Positions 18,304-27,183 of a DNA stretch of 64,000 bases are shown one piece after another. The DNA is from Shewanella denitrificans OS217 (GTDB lineage Bacteria; Pseudomonadota; Gammaproteobacteria; Enterobacterales; Shewanellaceae): the NCBI RefSeq assembly GCF_000013765.1, contig NC_007954.1, positions 1,240,001 through 1,304,000 on the forward strand, in the 5' to 3' direction. Under the pieces are notes generated by a model that did not search any database, was not told the DNA's origin, and saw nothing but the letters and a program-made list of their open reading frames with translations. Position numbers and translations under genes: made by a program. Every line of letters begins with the position of its first letter. Position 1 is the first letter of the stretch.

Positions 18304-19335
18304 TTAATGAGTTAACAATTCTGGATGGGCGATAAACACCCTCAGTCGTTTGATTTCATTGGCACTAAAGTGTTGTGCTAAGTAATTTTCAGTGAGTTGC
18401 TGCAATTCCTTTTGCTGATATTTTTCTGCGGATAATTGACGGCTAAAGGCGGAGTAAGCTTCCACTTTTGTGCGCCATGCTTGATTTTGCTCGCGACTCG
18501 ATGCCACCCTTTGCTGAACCTCAGGACTCCAGAGCGCCATCTGAGCCGAGTGCTCCGCGTTTATTTGAGGGGCCGACTCTGGATCTTTATCTAGCACGGA
18601 TGCTATCACTGCCGCATCTAAACTTGGGGCAATGGCATCGAAGGCTTGGGGGGGAAGCTGACTGATATGGTGAGCCAAAAGCTGCTGCTTTTGGATATCA
18701 CTCAGACTCGAGTCTTGACGAATTTCGACCCGCGCTAGGGCTTGGCGATCATAATTGTTATCTTGTTCAAAAAATGCTGCGATCTCAGCCTCATTGAAGT
18801 ATTGCAACTGCAATTCATGGGCTTGGCTTAATAGCGCAGTTGCGGCATTGATGTCGACATAATCCATGCTTAAATTGCTGGGTTTAATCCTTGCCAGTGC
18901 CATGGCATAAGCGCGATAGCGGTCAAACAGCGTCATAAGTTGAGCTCGTCCCTGTGGCGACAGGGACAGATTATCGGCTAACTGTTGCAGTAATGCTTGG
19001 GCACTGTTCTTATCCGAAGCTTGGCTTTGTAAGGTCAAAATAATATCGTCAAAGTGCCAGCGAAGGCTGAGATTAAGGTTTAGATCCTTATTATTTTTGG
19101 CTTCATGTTCCAAAGCCTTAGCCGCTAATTCAATGGCGTTAGCCTTCAAGTGCCCTTGCCCTTGCACTTGTAGGCGTTGACTCATCTGTGCATTTTCCCC
19201 CTGAAGTGACACTTGCCCTTGGGAGCGGGGCTCAGGGCTTGATGGCGCCTTGGAGGAGATCAATGTTAGCCAAAGCAGGCCCAGTAACAGGCTCGCTATG
19301 ATAAACAAAGGTAAGCGGTAGCGGCTAAGTCTCAT
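18304..19335 (-). CDS. lipase-specific foldase (lipase chaperone, Lif family)
   Basis: Lif proteins are inner-membrane-anchored chaperones that fold a partner lipase in the periplasm before type II secretion. The 343-residue protein has one N-terminal membrane anchor (residues 8-25, LPLFIIASLLLGLLWLTL), a Pro/Ser-rich linker, and a helical body rich in Gln and Leu with LFDRYRAYAMALARIK, which corresponds to the conserved but here diverged foldase motif. It begins three bases after the lipase stop, which is the canonical lipase-foldase gene pair; this context carries much of the call. Confidence 0.85.
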   Translation of the reverse strand: MRLSRYRLPLFIIASLLLGLLWLTLISSKAPSSPEPRSQGQVSLQGENAQMSQRLQVQGQGHLKANAIELAAKALEHEAKNNKDLNLNLSLRWHFDDIILTLQSQASDKNSAQALLQQLADNLSLSPQGRAQLMTLFDRYRAYAMALARIKPSNLSMDYVDINAATALLSQAHELQLQYFNEAEIAAFFEQDNNYDRQALARVEIRQDSSLSDIQKQQLLAHHISQLPPQAFDAIAPSLDAAVIASVLDKDPESAPQINAEHSAQMALWSPEVQQRVASSREQNQAWRTKVEAYSAFSRQLSAEKYQQKELQQLTENYLAQHFSANEIKRLRVFIAHPELLTH

Positions 19336-19338
19336 GTG

Positions 19339-20256
19339 TTACAGCCCCAGTTGGCGCAAGCGCGTCATGTGCTGGCGATACAAGGTCACGGGATTGGTTT
19401 CAAACCAGCTGGTGATCCCAAAAGTATGATTAACTTCATCTAAGTGATTCATAGTGTAATTGTCTTTGATCACTTGTCCCAAATGTGAACTACAGCTAGA
19501 CACTAATCCGTCATTGGGTTCATTAAACACTAGGCTGGTGAGTTCCAGGCCGTAATCGATAGGATCTAAGGCGTTGGTGAACGCCGAGGCGCCAGACCAA
19601 GAGAAGTAACGCACCCCGTTGCTGGCAAGCGCTTGGCCTTGACCACAATATCGGCTCGGCATGCCTTCAGGGTAGCGACTATTAAATAGCACTGAACCTT
19701 GAGTCGTCAGCGACTGTGTCATGGCAAGGCTGTCTTGAGGGCGTTGTGGCGAGCCAGAAACCCCAGAAATAACCCGACCTAAGGTATCTAATCCTTGTTT
19801 TACTAACCATTCAGTGGCGGAGTCCATTGGCACTAAGCCGCGCATCACATCGGCAAAACGGCTGCCCCAATTCACGCCACCGATAGAGGTCACAGAAGCC
19901 ACCATTTCAGGGCTGACACTGGCAACATATCTCACCGTCGGTCCGCCGTGGCTATGGCCAATTAAGTTCACTTTAGTCGCGCCTGTCTGGGCCAGCACGG
20001 CTTGGATGTACGTTCTAAGTTGTTCGCCGCGTACTTCGGTGGAATTCGCCGGTGATACTGAGGCAACAAACACCTTGGCACCTTCATCTTTCAAGGCTTG
20101 TGGTATGCGGTAGAAGTAATCGATACCCCATACATCATCGAAACCAAAGATGCCGTGAACCATAACGACAGGGTATTTCAGGGGGGCTTGGGCGGCATGA
20201 ACAAAACTTGTCGCACTCATGAGCAGTATGGCGCAGGCATAAATCCATTTTTTCAT
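19339..20256 (-). CDS. secreted triacylglycerol lipase (family I, foldase-dependent)
   Basis: A 305-residue lipase with signal peptide MKKWIYACAILLMSATSFVHA. Seen: oxyanion segment YPVVMVHGIFGFDD, nucleophile elbow GHSHGG (Ser102), catalytic Asp in NEPNDGLVSS and His in LDEVNHTFG, plus two Cys (RYCGQ and VSSCSS) that may form the family disulphide. This matches the Pseudomonas/Vibrio group of lipases that need a foldase, and the foldase gene follows directly. ATG at 20256 is chosen for its GAGGAG site; longer frames upstream lack a signal peptide start. Confidence 0.93.
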   Translation of the reverse strand: MKKWIYACAILLMSATSFVHAAQAPLKYPVVMVHGIFGFDDVWGIDYFYRIPQALKDEGAKVFVASVSPANSTEVRGEQLRTYIQAVLAQTGATKVNLIGHSHGGPTVRYVASVSPEMVASVTSIGGVNWGSRFADVMRGLVPMDSATEWLVKQGLDTLGRVISGVSGSPQRPQDSLAMTQSLTTQGSVLFNSRYPEGMPSRYCGQGQALASNGVRYFSWSGASAFTNALDPIDYGLELTSLVFNEPNDGLVSSCSSHLGQVIKDNYTMNHLDEVNHTFGITSWFETNPVTLYRQHMTRLRQLGL

Positions 20257-20770
20257 TGTGTTCTCCTCGAACTGAGTTATCTCAATAGGCATTTTTATGA
20301 GTCGTGTTATGGAGCTGTGTTGCTCTGTTCGCTGGCTTGGGTGGGCAAGTCGGAGTGGCAACAAAACAACCTTTGTTACAAATAGGTTGAATATTTGTTA
20401 ATTGCAATCTTTGTTTGAATCTAAATTCACGTCGATAAATCAGCGAGATTTTGTTTTAAACAACCGCTTGTTTTAAAGTGTAATGTTTCACTGATTGTTG
20501 GCGTTGCAGTTAAACATAAGGGGTGTTTTTTGATAGGAGAATATTTTTACAATTAATTTTAGAATAAACGCTCTATTTTCAGTGATTTATTTGAGTTTTA
20601 ACTCTATTTTTTGATTTGCTTTTTGGGGCGGTAAATGGACTCTGTATTCCGTTTTCTTTGTTTGAAAGTTGTGCCGTTTACCTGAGTATAAGGAGCGGAA
20701 ACCCTGCTGTGGTCTATAATGATATTCATGTATTTTAGCGTGATGCAGCGTTAGGACGTGAGGTCAGGAC
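20257..20770. other. intergenic region between divergent genes
   Basis: About 510 bases, very AT-rich after 20385, between the divergent lipase gene and an unknown membrane-anchored protein gene. Promoters for both probably lie here; nothing specific was recognised. Confidence 0.5.
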
Positions 20771-22210
20771 ATGGATATCCAACAGATTGCACAAATGTTA
20801 CTTCAGTGGGGCCCAGCTGGTGCCGTTGCTGTGTTGATTGTGATAGTGGAGAGAAAACTCAGGACAAGATGGGACAGCGTAAAAGGTAAAGAGCGGCGTA
20901 TGTGCGCTTGGCTTTATTTAAGCAACTGGGTGTTTATCGCGTCTTTGCTGTTAATGGTGTCTTACCATTGGACGATTGAGCAGAATAAAACCAATATACT
21001 GATGTCAGGTATAGTTTTAGATTTAAATACAAACCTTAAAGTGAACAACACCATAAGAACCCTGTATACCAGAAACGAGCTTAGCCAATGGCTTAAAAAT
21101 GTCCATTGGCACTATGCTGGGGATAAGTTGCCGAATCATTTTTCCATTCGCATCGAGGATGACGCCACCCGTAACTTTCATGATTATCAATTACCCTTGG
21201 ATAAAGTCATTGATTTACTGGATGTGCAGCTGTTATATCAGCGCAAGCAACTCTGGTTAAAAACACCCACAGGTAATATAGAGTTGATTGTGAGTAATTC
21301 AGCTTCCAGGGAGTTAAATATCGGTAACTTATTACCTGTAACATCCAGGCTTCCTTGGTCAAATAACCCCTCCTTTGGTTTGATAAGCCAGGCTCACGCT
21401 GGCGATAAAGTGGACACAGCTTTGGTGATGCAGGCATTGGAGGCCGATGACTCTTATATTCGTCAATTTGCCAGCCAATATTTGGTAGACAATATCGTCA
21501 GTTTAACCCCGCTTATCGAAAAAACCTTGCTGGATGAAGACACGAGCCTTGGCAGTCAGCTCGGACTGGTGACGGCCCTAGCTAAGGCATCATCGGCAGA
21601 TTTAGCCTTAAAGGATAAGTGGCATTTAACGGGGGCGGCGCAACTTAAGATTGCCGAGCTAGCCTTTAGTGACAATACGGCGTTGGCGGCACAGGCGAAG
21701 CGTTTTCTTATTCGTAATGTCTCGCCGAACACATTTTCCGAGTTGCAATCCCATTGTGATATCGCTGACGTTGCCGGTACAGAAAAGGCTGTTCGCTGTG
21801 CTTATTTGTTATTTGACAGTGCCTATAATCTGGCCATAGCTCAGTGGGTAAGTTCTCAATACTTGTCAGAGGATAATGAATTAGAGCAAGTGCAAAATGC
21901 CATCGATTTACTCACTAGCCACAGTGATTTGTGGCGCTTTGGCGCGGTTGATCAACAAGTGCAATTCGCCAAAATTGATTATGGCATTGCCTTACTCAGC
22001 CATGAAAAGGCTAAGTTGTATCATTTGAGGCAGGATTTGCAAAGTCAAGCTCAATATCAGCAACAAGCTCAGGCGAGCTTTCAGCAGCTTATTGATTTTA
22101 TTGGCCAATATGAAAGAAAAGACTATGAATACCCGCACCATATTAAGCAAGCAGCATGCTACATAAAAAACCCAGTTCAGGCCTGTTTCGATAAGTACAC
22201 AGCGTTATAA
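20771..22210 (+). CDS. membrane-anchored protein of unknown function
   Basis: I do not recognise this 479-residue protein. Seen: two hydrophobic segments at about residues 10-27 and 46-66 with a short basic linker (ERKLRTRWDSVKGKERR), then a large domain. Residues 215-345 are rich in short helices with an Ala/Leu pattern (ALEADDSYIRQFASQYLVDN and similar) that could be HEAT-like repeats, and the C-terminal third is Gln-rich and helical. It stands alone, divergent from the lipase gene. HEAT-type scaffolding is a guess from composition only. Confidence 0.75.
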   Translation: MDIQQIAQMLLQWGPAGAVAVLIVIVERKLRTRWDSVKGKERRMCAWLYLSNWVFIASLLLMVSYHWTIEQNKTNILMSGIVLDLNTNLKVNNTIRTLYTRNELSQWLKNVHWHYAGDKLPNHFSIRIEDDATRNFHDYQLPLDKVIDLLDVQLLYQRKQLWLKTPTGNIELIVSNSASRELNIGNLLPVTSRLPWSNNPSFGLISQAHAGDKVDTALVMQALEADDSYIRQFASQYLVDNIVSLTPLIEKTLLDEDTSLGSQLGLVTALAKASSADLALKDKWHLTGAAQLKIAELAFSDNTALAAQAKRFLIRNVSPNTFSELQSHCDIADVAGTEKAVRCAYLLFDSAYNLAIAQWVSSQYLSEDNELEQVQNAIDLLTSHSDLWRFGAVDQQVQFAKIDYGIALLSHEKAKLYHLRQDLQSQAQYQQQAQASFQQLIDFIGQYERKDYEYPHHIKQAACYIKNPVQACFDKYTAL

Positions 22211-22287
22211 ATAGCCAGTCTTTTAAATAAACTTAGGGTCATTTATCTGCAGATGCTAGATGAACTTCGTGATACATAGGCTAAAGG

Positions 22288-23211
22288 TTAACCGAGCATT
22301 TGCTTAAATTTATCCCTTAGCATGTCTCTTAATAGCAAAACAGTAGGGGTAACTTGGCTGCGGGAGGGGCACAAGAGGTTAAGTTCTTTCTGAGGGGAAT
22401 GGTAATCAGGCAATAATTTAACCAAGCGCCCCGCAGCTAAATCATGGTTCACATCCAAACGTGACTTATTGGCAATCCCTTTGCCTGCCAAGGCCCAGCG
22501 GTGCACCAAATCGCCATCATTACAGCAACGATTACTTTTTACACGAATTTTAAACTGTTCTGGCTCCCGCTCCCCAGTGGTCCCAGTTGGCGATTTAGTT
22601 TCAAACTCCCAGAGATCAAATGGCCTATCATTGAGGTGATACAAGAGGCAATTGTGATCGGCAAGATCGGCAGGCGTTAACGGCATGCCAAAGCGGCTTA
22701 AGTAACTGGGGGAGGCGCAGATGATCCGCTCCACGTTGGCGATGTTAAAAGCCACCATGGAAGAGTCATTAGGCCGACCATAGCGCAGGGCGAGATCGAT
22801 TCTGTCATGATAAAAGTCGGCGAGTGAGTCACCAATAATCAAGTGCAATCTTAGATCTGGGTGTTCATCCATGATGTCATCTATCCAAGGCAGTAACAGA
22901 TTACGGCCAAGATCTGAAGGCGCCGAAATACGCACCTCACCAGCAATACGTCCCTGCAAGGCCTCCATGGAAGCTTGCCCAGCGGCCAAGGTGTCCAGTG
23001 CTTTGCGGCAGTGAAGCAGAAAGTGCTCTCCTTCTGTGGTTAATCGTAATTGCCGAGTGGAGCGAATAAACAAGGTACTGTTGAGCTGCTTCTCTAAACG
23101 TTTTACTGCCGCACTGGCAGCGGCGGTGCTCATATCAAGGGCCTGGGCCGCCGCGGTAATGCTGCCGCAATCGGCGGTGCGCACAAAAAGTGCTAAGTCT
23201 TGGGTGTTCAT
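22288..23211 (-). CDS. LysR-family transcriptional regulator
   Basis: A 307-residue LysR regulator. Seen: N-terminal winged helix-turn-helix (LFVRTADCGSITAAAQALDMSTAAASAAVKRLE, residues 6-38), linker helix, then the periplasmic-binding-like effector domain with GEVRISAPSDLGRNLLLPWI, as in the CrgA/DsdC-like subgroup. Its target is unknown: it is not divergent from an obvious enzyme gene; the next gene on the other strand is a small membrane protein 450 bp away. Confidence 0.92.
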   Translation of the reverse strand: MNTQDLALFVRTADCGSITAAAQALDMSTAAASAAVKRLEKQLNSTLFIRSTRQLRLTTEGEHFLLHCRKALDTLAAGQASMEALQGRIAGEVRISAPSDLGRNLLLPWIDDIMDEHPDLRLHLIIGDSLADFYHDRIDLALRYGRPNDSSMVAFNIANVERIICASPSYLSRFGMPLTPADLADHNCLLYHLNDRPFDLWEFETKSPTGTTGEREPEQFKIRVKSNRCCNDGDLVHRWALAGKGIANKSRLDVNHDLAAGRLVKLLPDYHSPQKELNLLCPSRSQVTPTVLLLRDMLRDKFKQMLG

Positions 23212-23665
23212 TATTCGCTTATCCTAAGGTGAGTCTCGATAGTCATTGTTTCATTAGTAATATCCAATACCCAATAACTAATAACTAATAACTAATAACT
23301 GATAACTGATGAATGCGCACATTCTGCGCGCGTGTGGCCTTCATGGGTTAATTCATCATTAATTGCTGACAAAAGAGGGCAATACAAAAACCTAGTACAG
23401 CACCAAGGGGGGGAGCCCAGTGTTTTTTTAATTTAGCACCTTAGCAAAAACGCTAGGGCTTGACTGACACATTGTTATATTGTTAATGCACTAGAGTGTT
23501 AACAGCAATCAGATTACTTATTGAGAAATTATCAATAAAATCTAAGCTGTTATCACTCAATTTATTCTAGCTTAATGAACCCGCAAGACGATCAATAGTT
23601 AACTAGGGCTGTTAATTCTTGCCAGTATTAGAGCCTTGTATCGAGCGCTAAACAGAAAGAGAAAC
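23212..23665. other. intergenic region with short tandem repeat
   Basis: About 450 bases upstream of both the LysR gene and the DUF2391 gene. It contains the heptamer repeat at 23273-23309; the rest is AT-rich without a recognisable element. Confidence 0.5.
23273..23309. repeat. 7-bp tandem repeat, about five copies
   Basis: AATAACT repeated four times exactly, then GATAACT and GAT. The spacing is the same as in the 12.8 kb array but the unit sequence differs. Confidence 0.9.
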
Positions 23666-24064
23666 ATGATGAAATTTAGTTTTAATGTAGAGGACGCGAG
23701 TCAAATATTTGTGGGAGCATTTGCCTTGGCTGTGCCTATTTCTTTTTCGGAAGAAGCCTGGCGCTTAGGTGAAACCTTACCGACTCAAAATCTACTCATG
23801 CTGTTTAGTCTGTCAGTGCTATTTTTGGGCTTATTTACCTATCAAAGCGTGTTCCAGCACAATATTAAATCGAGGAAATTCGTATTTGTATCACGGATTG
23901 TCATCGCCTATGTCATGACTGCCTTAGTGGTCGCCCTAGTGCTGTTCTGTTTAGATAAGCTGCCTTTGTTAGAAGATCCTTGGATCTCTTTTAAGCGCAT
24001 CATAGTGATTTCAATGCCAGCCTCCATGGGGGCCATAGTGGTGGATAGCTTCGATAAAGAATAA
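23666..24064 (+). CDS. small integral membrane protein, DUF2391-like
   Basis: A 132-residue protein with an N-terminal motif FVGAFALAVPISFSEEAWRLG resembling the start of the DUF2391 (TIGR02587) membrane family, followed by three further hydrophobic segments (near 40-57, 70-95 and 108-125). It is about half the length of the longer family members. ATG at 23666 follows AAAGAG; an upstream TTG frame is less likely. Function unknown. Confidence 0.65.
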   Translation: MMKFSFNVEDASQIFVGAFALAVPISFSEEAWRLGETLPTQNLLMLFSLSVLFLGLFTYQSVFQHNIKSRKFVFVSRIVIAYVMTALVVALVLFCLDKLPLLEDPWISFKRIIVISMPASMGAIVVDSFDKE

Positions 24065-24171
24065 GTGTTGAAGAGTCCATTGAAAATAATCGTTTATCAA
24101 TAATCAGTTAGAAAGTAATCTACTGGAAACGCTAACATTATAACGCGCTATAAAGTCATGGGAGTATAGTC

Positions 24172-24963
24172 ATGGAACTGGATATTTTTATTGTCGATGC
24201 GTTTAGCAAGCAGCAATTTAACGGCAATTCTGCGGCGGTTATCCCGCTAACTGAGTGGCTAGAACCAGCACTGATGCAAAATATTGCCGCTGAAAATAAC
24301 CTCTCAGAAACGGCCTTTATTAGGGCGATTTCCCCCCATCAATATCAAATTCGTTGGTTTTCACCCTTAAGCGAAATTGATTTTTGTGGTCATGCGACCT
24401 TGGCAGCCTCTTTCGTGATTTTCAATCAGTTGGCTTTTCGAGGGGAAATTGAGTTTACCACCAGTAAGGTGGGCAGTTTGTTTGTCACTCGAATGGAAGA
24501 TGGCAGAATTGAGATGAGTTTCCCCAATCAAGCACCAGCCCAAGTGATTGATATTCCCCAAGCGCTAATTAACGGGCTTTCTATTAAACCCATTGGCGTG
24601 CTAAAAAACAGGCAGGCGTATTTTGCCATTATGGCCTCAGAGGAGGCGGTGAGGGCGGTGGAGTACGACTCCTCACAGCTTAAATTATTGGCCCCTTTCG
24701 ATCTTGTTGTCACAGCCAAAGCCTGTGAGTACGATTTTATCTCCCGTTACTTTTGGCCCGCTAACGGTGGTGATGAAGATCCTGTCACAGGTTCAATCCA
24801 CGCAGGGCTCGCGCCTTACTGGGGTGAGCAATTGTCCAAAACGACTTTGGTTGCTTATCAGGCCTCAAAACGAGGTGGCGTGCTATTTTGCCAACTGCTG
24901 GATGACAGGGTATTGGTGTCTGGCTTTGCAAGCTTGTATTTGCAGGGCAAGGTGTTCGTTTAA
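24172..24963 (+). CDS. PhzF-family isomerase/epimerase
   Basis: A 263-residue member of the PhzF fold (diaminopimelate-epimerase-like). Seen: IFIVDAFSKQQFNGNSAAVI at the N-terminus, catalytic Glu in NNLSETAFI near residue 46, IDFCGHATLAASFVI, and the C-terminal DEDPVTGSIHAGLAPYW. Substrate is not known; PhzF itself acts in phenazine synthesis, but no phenazine genes are here, so this is one of the many orphan family members. GGGAG precedes the ATG. Confidence 0.9.
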   Translation: MELDIFIVDAFSKQQFNGNSAAVIPLTEWLEPALMQNIAAENNLSETAFIRAISPHQYQIRWFSPLSEIDFCGHATLAASFVIFNQLAFRGEIEFTTSKVGSLFVTRMEDGRIEMSFPNQAPAQVIDIPQALINGLSIKPIGVLKNRQAYFAIMASEEAVRAVEYDSSQLKLLAPFDLVVTAKACEYDFISRYFWPANGGDEDPVTGSIHAGLAPYWGEQLSKTTLVAYQASKRGGVLFCQLLDDRVLVSGFASLYLQGKVFV

Positions 24964-24989
24964 TTGACGGCTTGGTAGATAAATTTAAC

Positions 24990-25316
24990 ATGCAAGCATA
25001 TAGCAAACTCAAATGGTGTTACTGGCTATTTTATGTCGTCGCCTTTAGCTGCGCCGCCTTGTATTTATCGGGTTATGGCGCTAAATCCTGGCTTCTTGGC
25101 TATTGGTTTGTAATATTTGATGTGGTGTTACTAGTGTTGTGGCTCAATATAAGGTTACATCGCTCAGCTAAAGCTGCGGGGATAGAGGCGAACACTCTGG
25201 GGCTGAAGGCTACGCTATTATCTTGTCTTTTTTTTACGCCCATTGAAGCCGTGCTCGTGCTCCCGGCGCTAAACCTCTATCGTTTAAGGCGTTACAGAAC
25301 CTCTGAACTCCGCTAA
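24990..25316 (+). CDS. small membrane protein of unknown function
   Basis: A 108-residue protein with about four hydrophobic segments (near residues 11-28, 32-52, 70-82 and 83-95) and a basic tail (YRLRRYRTSELR). It follows the PhzF-family gene by 26 bases and may be co-transcribed. ATG at 24990 is preferred over the TTG at 24972. No family recognised. Confidence 0.6.
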   Translation: MQAYSKLKWCYWLFYVVAFSCAALYLSGYGAKSWLLGYWFVIFDVVLLVLWLNIRLHRSAKAAGIEANTLGLKATLLSCLFFTPIEAVLVLPALNLYRLRRYRTSELR

Positions 25317-25351
25317 ATCCCAATTCAGAACAACAAGGTTCGAGCGCTGAT

Positions 25352-25380
25352 AAATACTCCCTAGAGGGAGTATTTTCATT
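25352..25380. terminator. bidirectional hairpin terminator
   Basis: AAATACTCCCT pairs with AGGGAGTATTT with a 2-base loop; T-rich on the plus side. It separates two convergent transcription units. Confidence 0.8.
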
Positions 25381-25399
25381 TATCAAAGATTTTTTGGTA

Positions 25400-26650
25400 T
25401 TAGTTGTGGCTGAACACTGTTTCTTTCACGTTTCTTATCGTCTTGATATCAAGGTTTGCTGGCTGATTGCTCCAAGTGAGTCGCAGATAGTTGGCCAAAT
25501 CTTTAATCTGTTCCTCATCTAACTCTTTTGCGTAACCTGGCATGGCATAGAAGCTGGTGGTGCTGTTGTAATGCTGGCTGTCAATCCCTTTAAGGATAAC
25601 CGCGACAACATTGTGGGGGCTGGCCTTATCTAAGGTGGCGTTACCTGCCATGGCTGGGGCGACATTGGGCCTGCCTTCACCATTTTGACCATGACAACCG
25701 GCGCAGTACCCCTTGTAGAGGGGATACCCAGGGAGCTTGGGGTTGTGGCCATTAAAGGTGAGTTTTTGCGGCTCAATATTGTCATCAGTATCCAGCAGGT
25801 AACGACTCACGGCGAGCATGTCGGTGTCGGTTAAGTGACTAAAGCTGTGGTACACCACAGGGTACATGCCGCCAAAGACGGTGCCTTTACGTGAATAGCC
25901 CTCAGTAAAAAGATTGTTAAGGTCCTCATGGGTCCAATTTTGGCGATTAAGCTCCGAAGGGGTGATGTCCGATGCCTCAAGCCCTTCTATGATGGCGCCT
26001 TGAAAGTGCTTATCTGGCTCCATGGCATAGAGGGTGTCTCTGGGGGTGTGGCACTCGCCGCAATGCCCTAGGGCGTTGACTAAGTAATTGCCACGATTCC
26101 ACGACTCACTCTTGGCGTTATTGGGCTTAAACACCTTGGCATCGTGAGCGATTAAATTCCATCCCTTAAGGCCAAAGCGCAAGTTAAACGGAAAGGACAC
26201 ATCATTATCAAGATTGGCTTGCTTAATGGGTTTAGTGCTCATCAAATAAGCATAAATGGCCCTAGTGTCTTCATCGGTTAGTAGGCTGTAAGAGGTATAA
26301 GGCATGGCGGGGTACAGGTTACCGTTAATCCCGACCCCATGGTGCATGGCATCATAAAAATCATCATAACTGTAGTTGCCTATGCCAGTGTCTTTATCTG
26401 AGGTGATATTGGTGGAATACACAGGGCCAAAGGGGGTTTCAAATGGCAAACCACCGGTTAATTCACGGCCGCCTACCGCGGTATGGCAGGCCACACAATC
26501 GCCTATCTTCATTAGGTAAGCGCCGCGTTCGATGGCGCTAGTTTCCTCATCTTTATCGGCGGCCATGCTGGGCAATGCCACTAGGCATAAACATAGTGCT
26601 AGGACTAGGCTGTAAAGCGGTGATAAATGGCTTGAGTATGCAGGTTTCAT
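25400..26650 (-). CDS. tri-haem cytochrome c subunit of a molybdenum hydroxylase
   Basis: A 416-residue secreted cytochrome with signal peptide (LYSLVLALCLCLVALPSMAAD) and three CXXCH haem sites: CVACH, CGECH and CAGCH, each at the start of a cytochrome c domain. This is the pattern of the cytochrome subunit of membrane alcohol/aldehyde dehydrogenases. The ATG at 26650 overlaps the TGA of the upstream iron-sulphur gene by four bases (ATGA), so translation is probably coupled. It should pass electrons from the molybdenum enzyme to the respiratory chain. Confidence 0.92.
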   Translation of the reverse strand: MKPAYSSHLSPLYSLVLALCLCLVALPSMAADKDEETSAIERGAYLMKIGDCVACHTAVGGRELTGGLPFETPFGPVYSTNITSDKDTGIGNYSYDDFYDAMHHGVGINGNLYPAMPYTSYSLLTDEDTRAIYAYLMSTKPIKQANLDNDVSFPFNLRFGLKGWNLIAHDAKVFKPNNAKSESWNRGNYLVNALGHCGECHTPRDTLYAMEPDKHFQGAIIEGLEASDITPSELNRQNWTHEDLNNLFTEGYSRKGTVFGGMYPVVYHSFSHLTDTDMLAVSRYLLDTDDNIEPQKLTFNGHNPKLPGYPLYKGYCAGCHGQNGEGRPNVAPAMAGNATLDKASPHNVVAVILKGIDSQHYNSTTSFYAMPGYAKELDEEQIKDLANYLRLTWSNQPANLDIKTIRNVKETVFSHN

Positions 26651-27183
26651 GAGAGGGTTAGCCCCTTTGTCCTGAGGATCACGTCTTTGACTGCGGCGTA
26701 ATATTTGACATAGCCAGTGCAGCGGCAAACATGTTCGCCTAAGGCTTCTTCTATGGCGTCTTCAACTTGAGCGCTGGGGATAGGTTTTCGCTCCAGCCGT
26801 TCAATTAGCGCCGTGGCTTCATTGACAAAACCTGAGGTGCACCAACCACATTGAAACGAGAAATGCTCCAAAAATGCTTGCTGCACTGGGCTCAGGGCGG
26901 TGATCTCTCCTTGTTCATTGAGCTTGGCATGACCTTCAATGGTGCGAATGCGCTTGCCATTGAAACGCTCGACGCCATTAATGCAAGTGCGCACGACTTC
27001 GCTCATGCCTTGTTCATCATCGACAATCACAGTGCAGGCATGACATACCCCAGCGCCGCAGCCAAACTTGGTCCCGGTAAGGTTTAAGTACTCGTGCAAG
27101 AACTCTATCATCATCACGCCATCAGTCACTTCAATGGGGCCCACAGCTTGGTTATTTATGGTCAGTTTAATGGACTGGTTCAT
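26647..27183 (-). CDS. [2Fe-2S] subunit of xanthine-oxidase-family hydroxylase
   Basis: A 178-residue small subunit (IorA/CoxS type). Seen: plant-type ferredoxin cluster motif GCGAGVCHAC with a later Cys in VRTCING, and the helical second cluster domain with FQCGWCTSGF and CRCTGY. These two [2Fe-2S] clusters carry electrons from the molybdenum site. It overlaps the large-subunit gene by four bases upstream and the cytochrome gene downstream. Confidence 0.94.
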   Translation of the reverse strand: MNQSIKLTINNQAVGPIEVTDGVMMIEFLHEYLNLTGTKFGCGAGVCHACTVIVDDEQGMSEVVRTCINGVERFNGKRIRTIEGHAKLNEQGEITALSPVQQAFLEHFSFQCGWCTSGFVNEATALIERLERKPIPSAQVEDAIEEALGEHVCRCTGYVKYYAAVKDVILRTKGLTLS

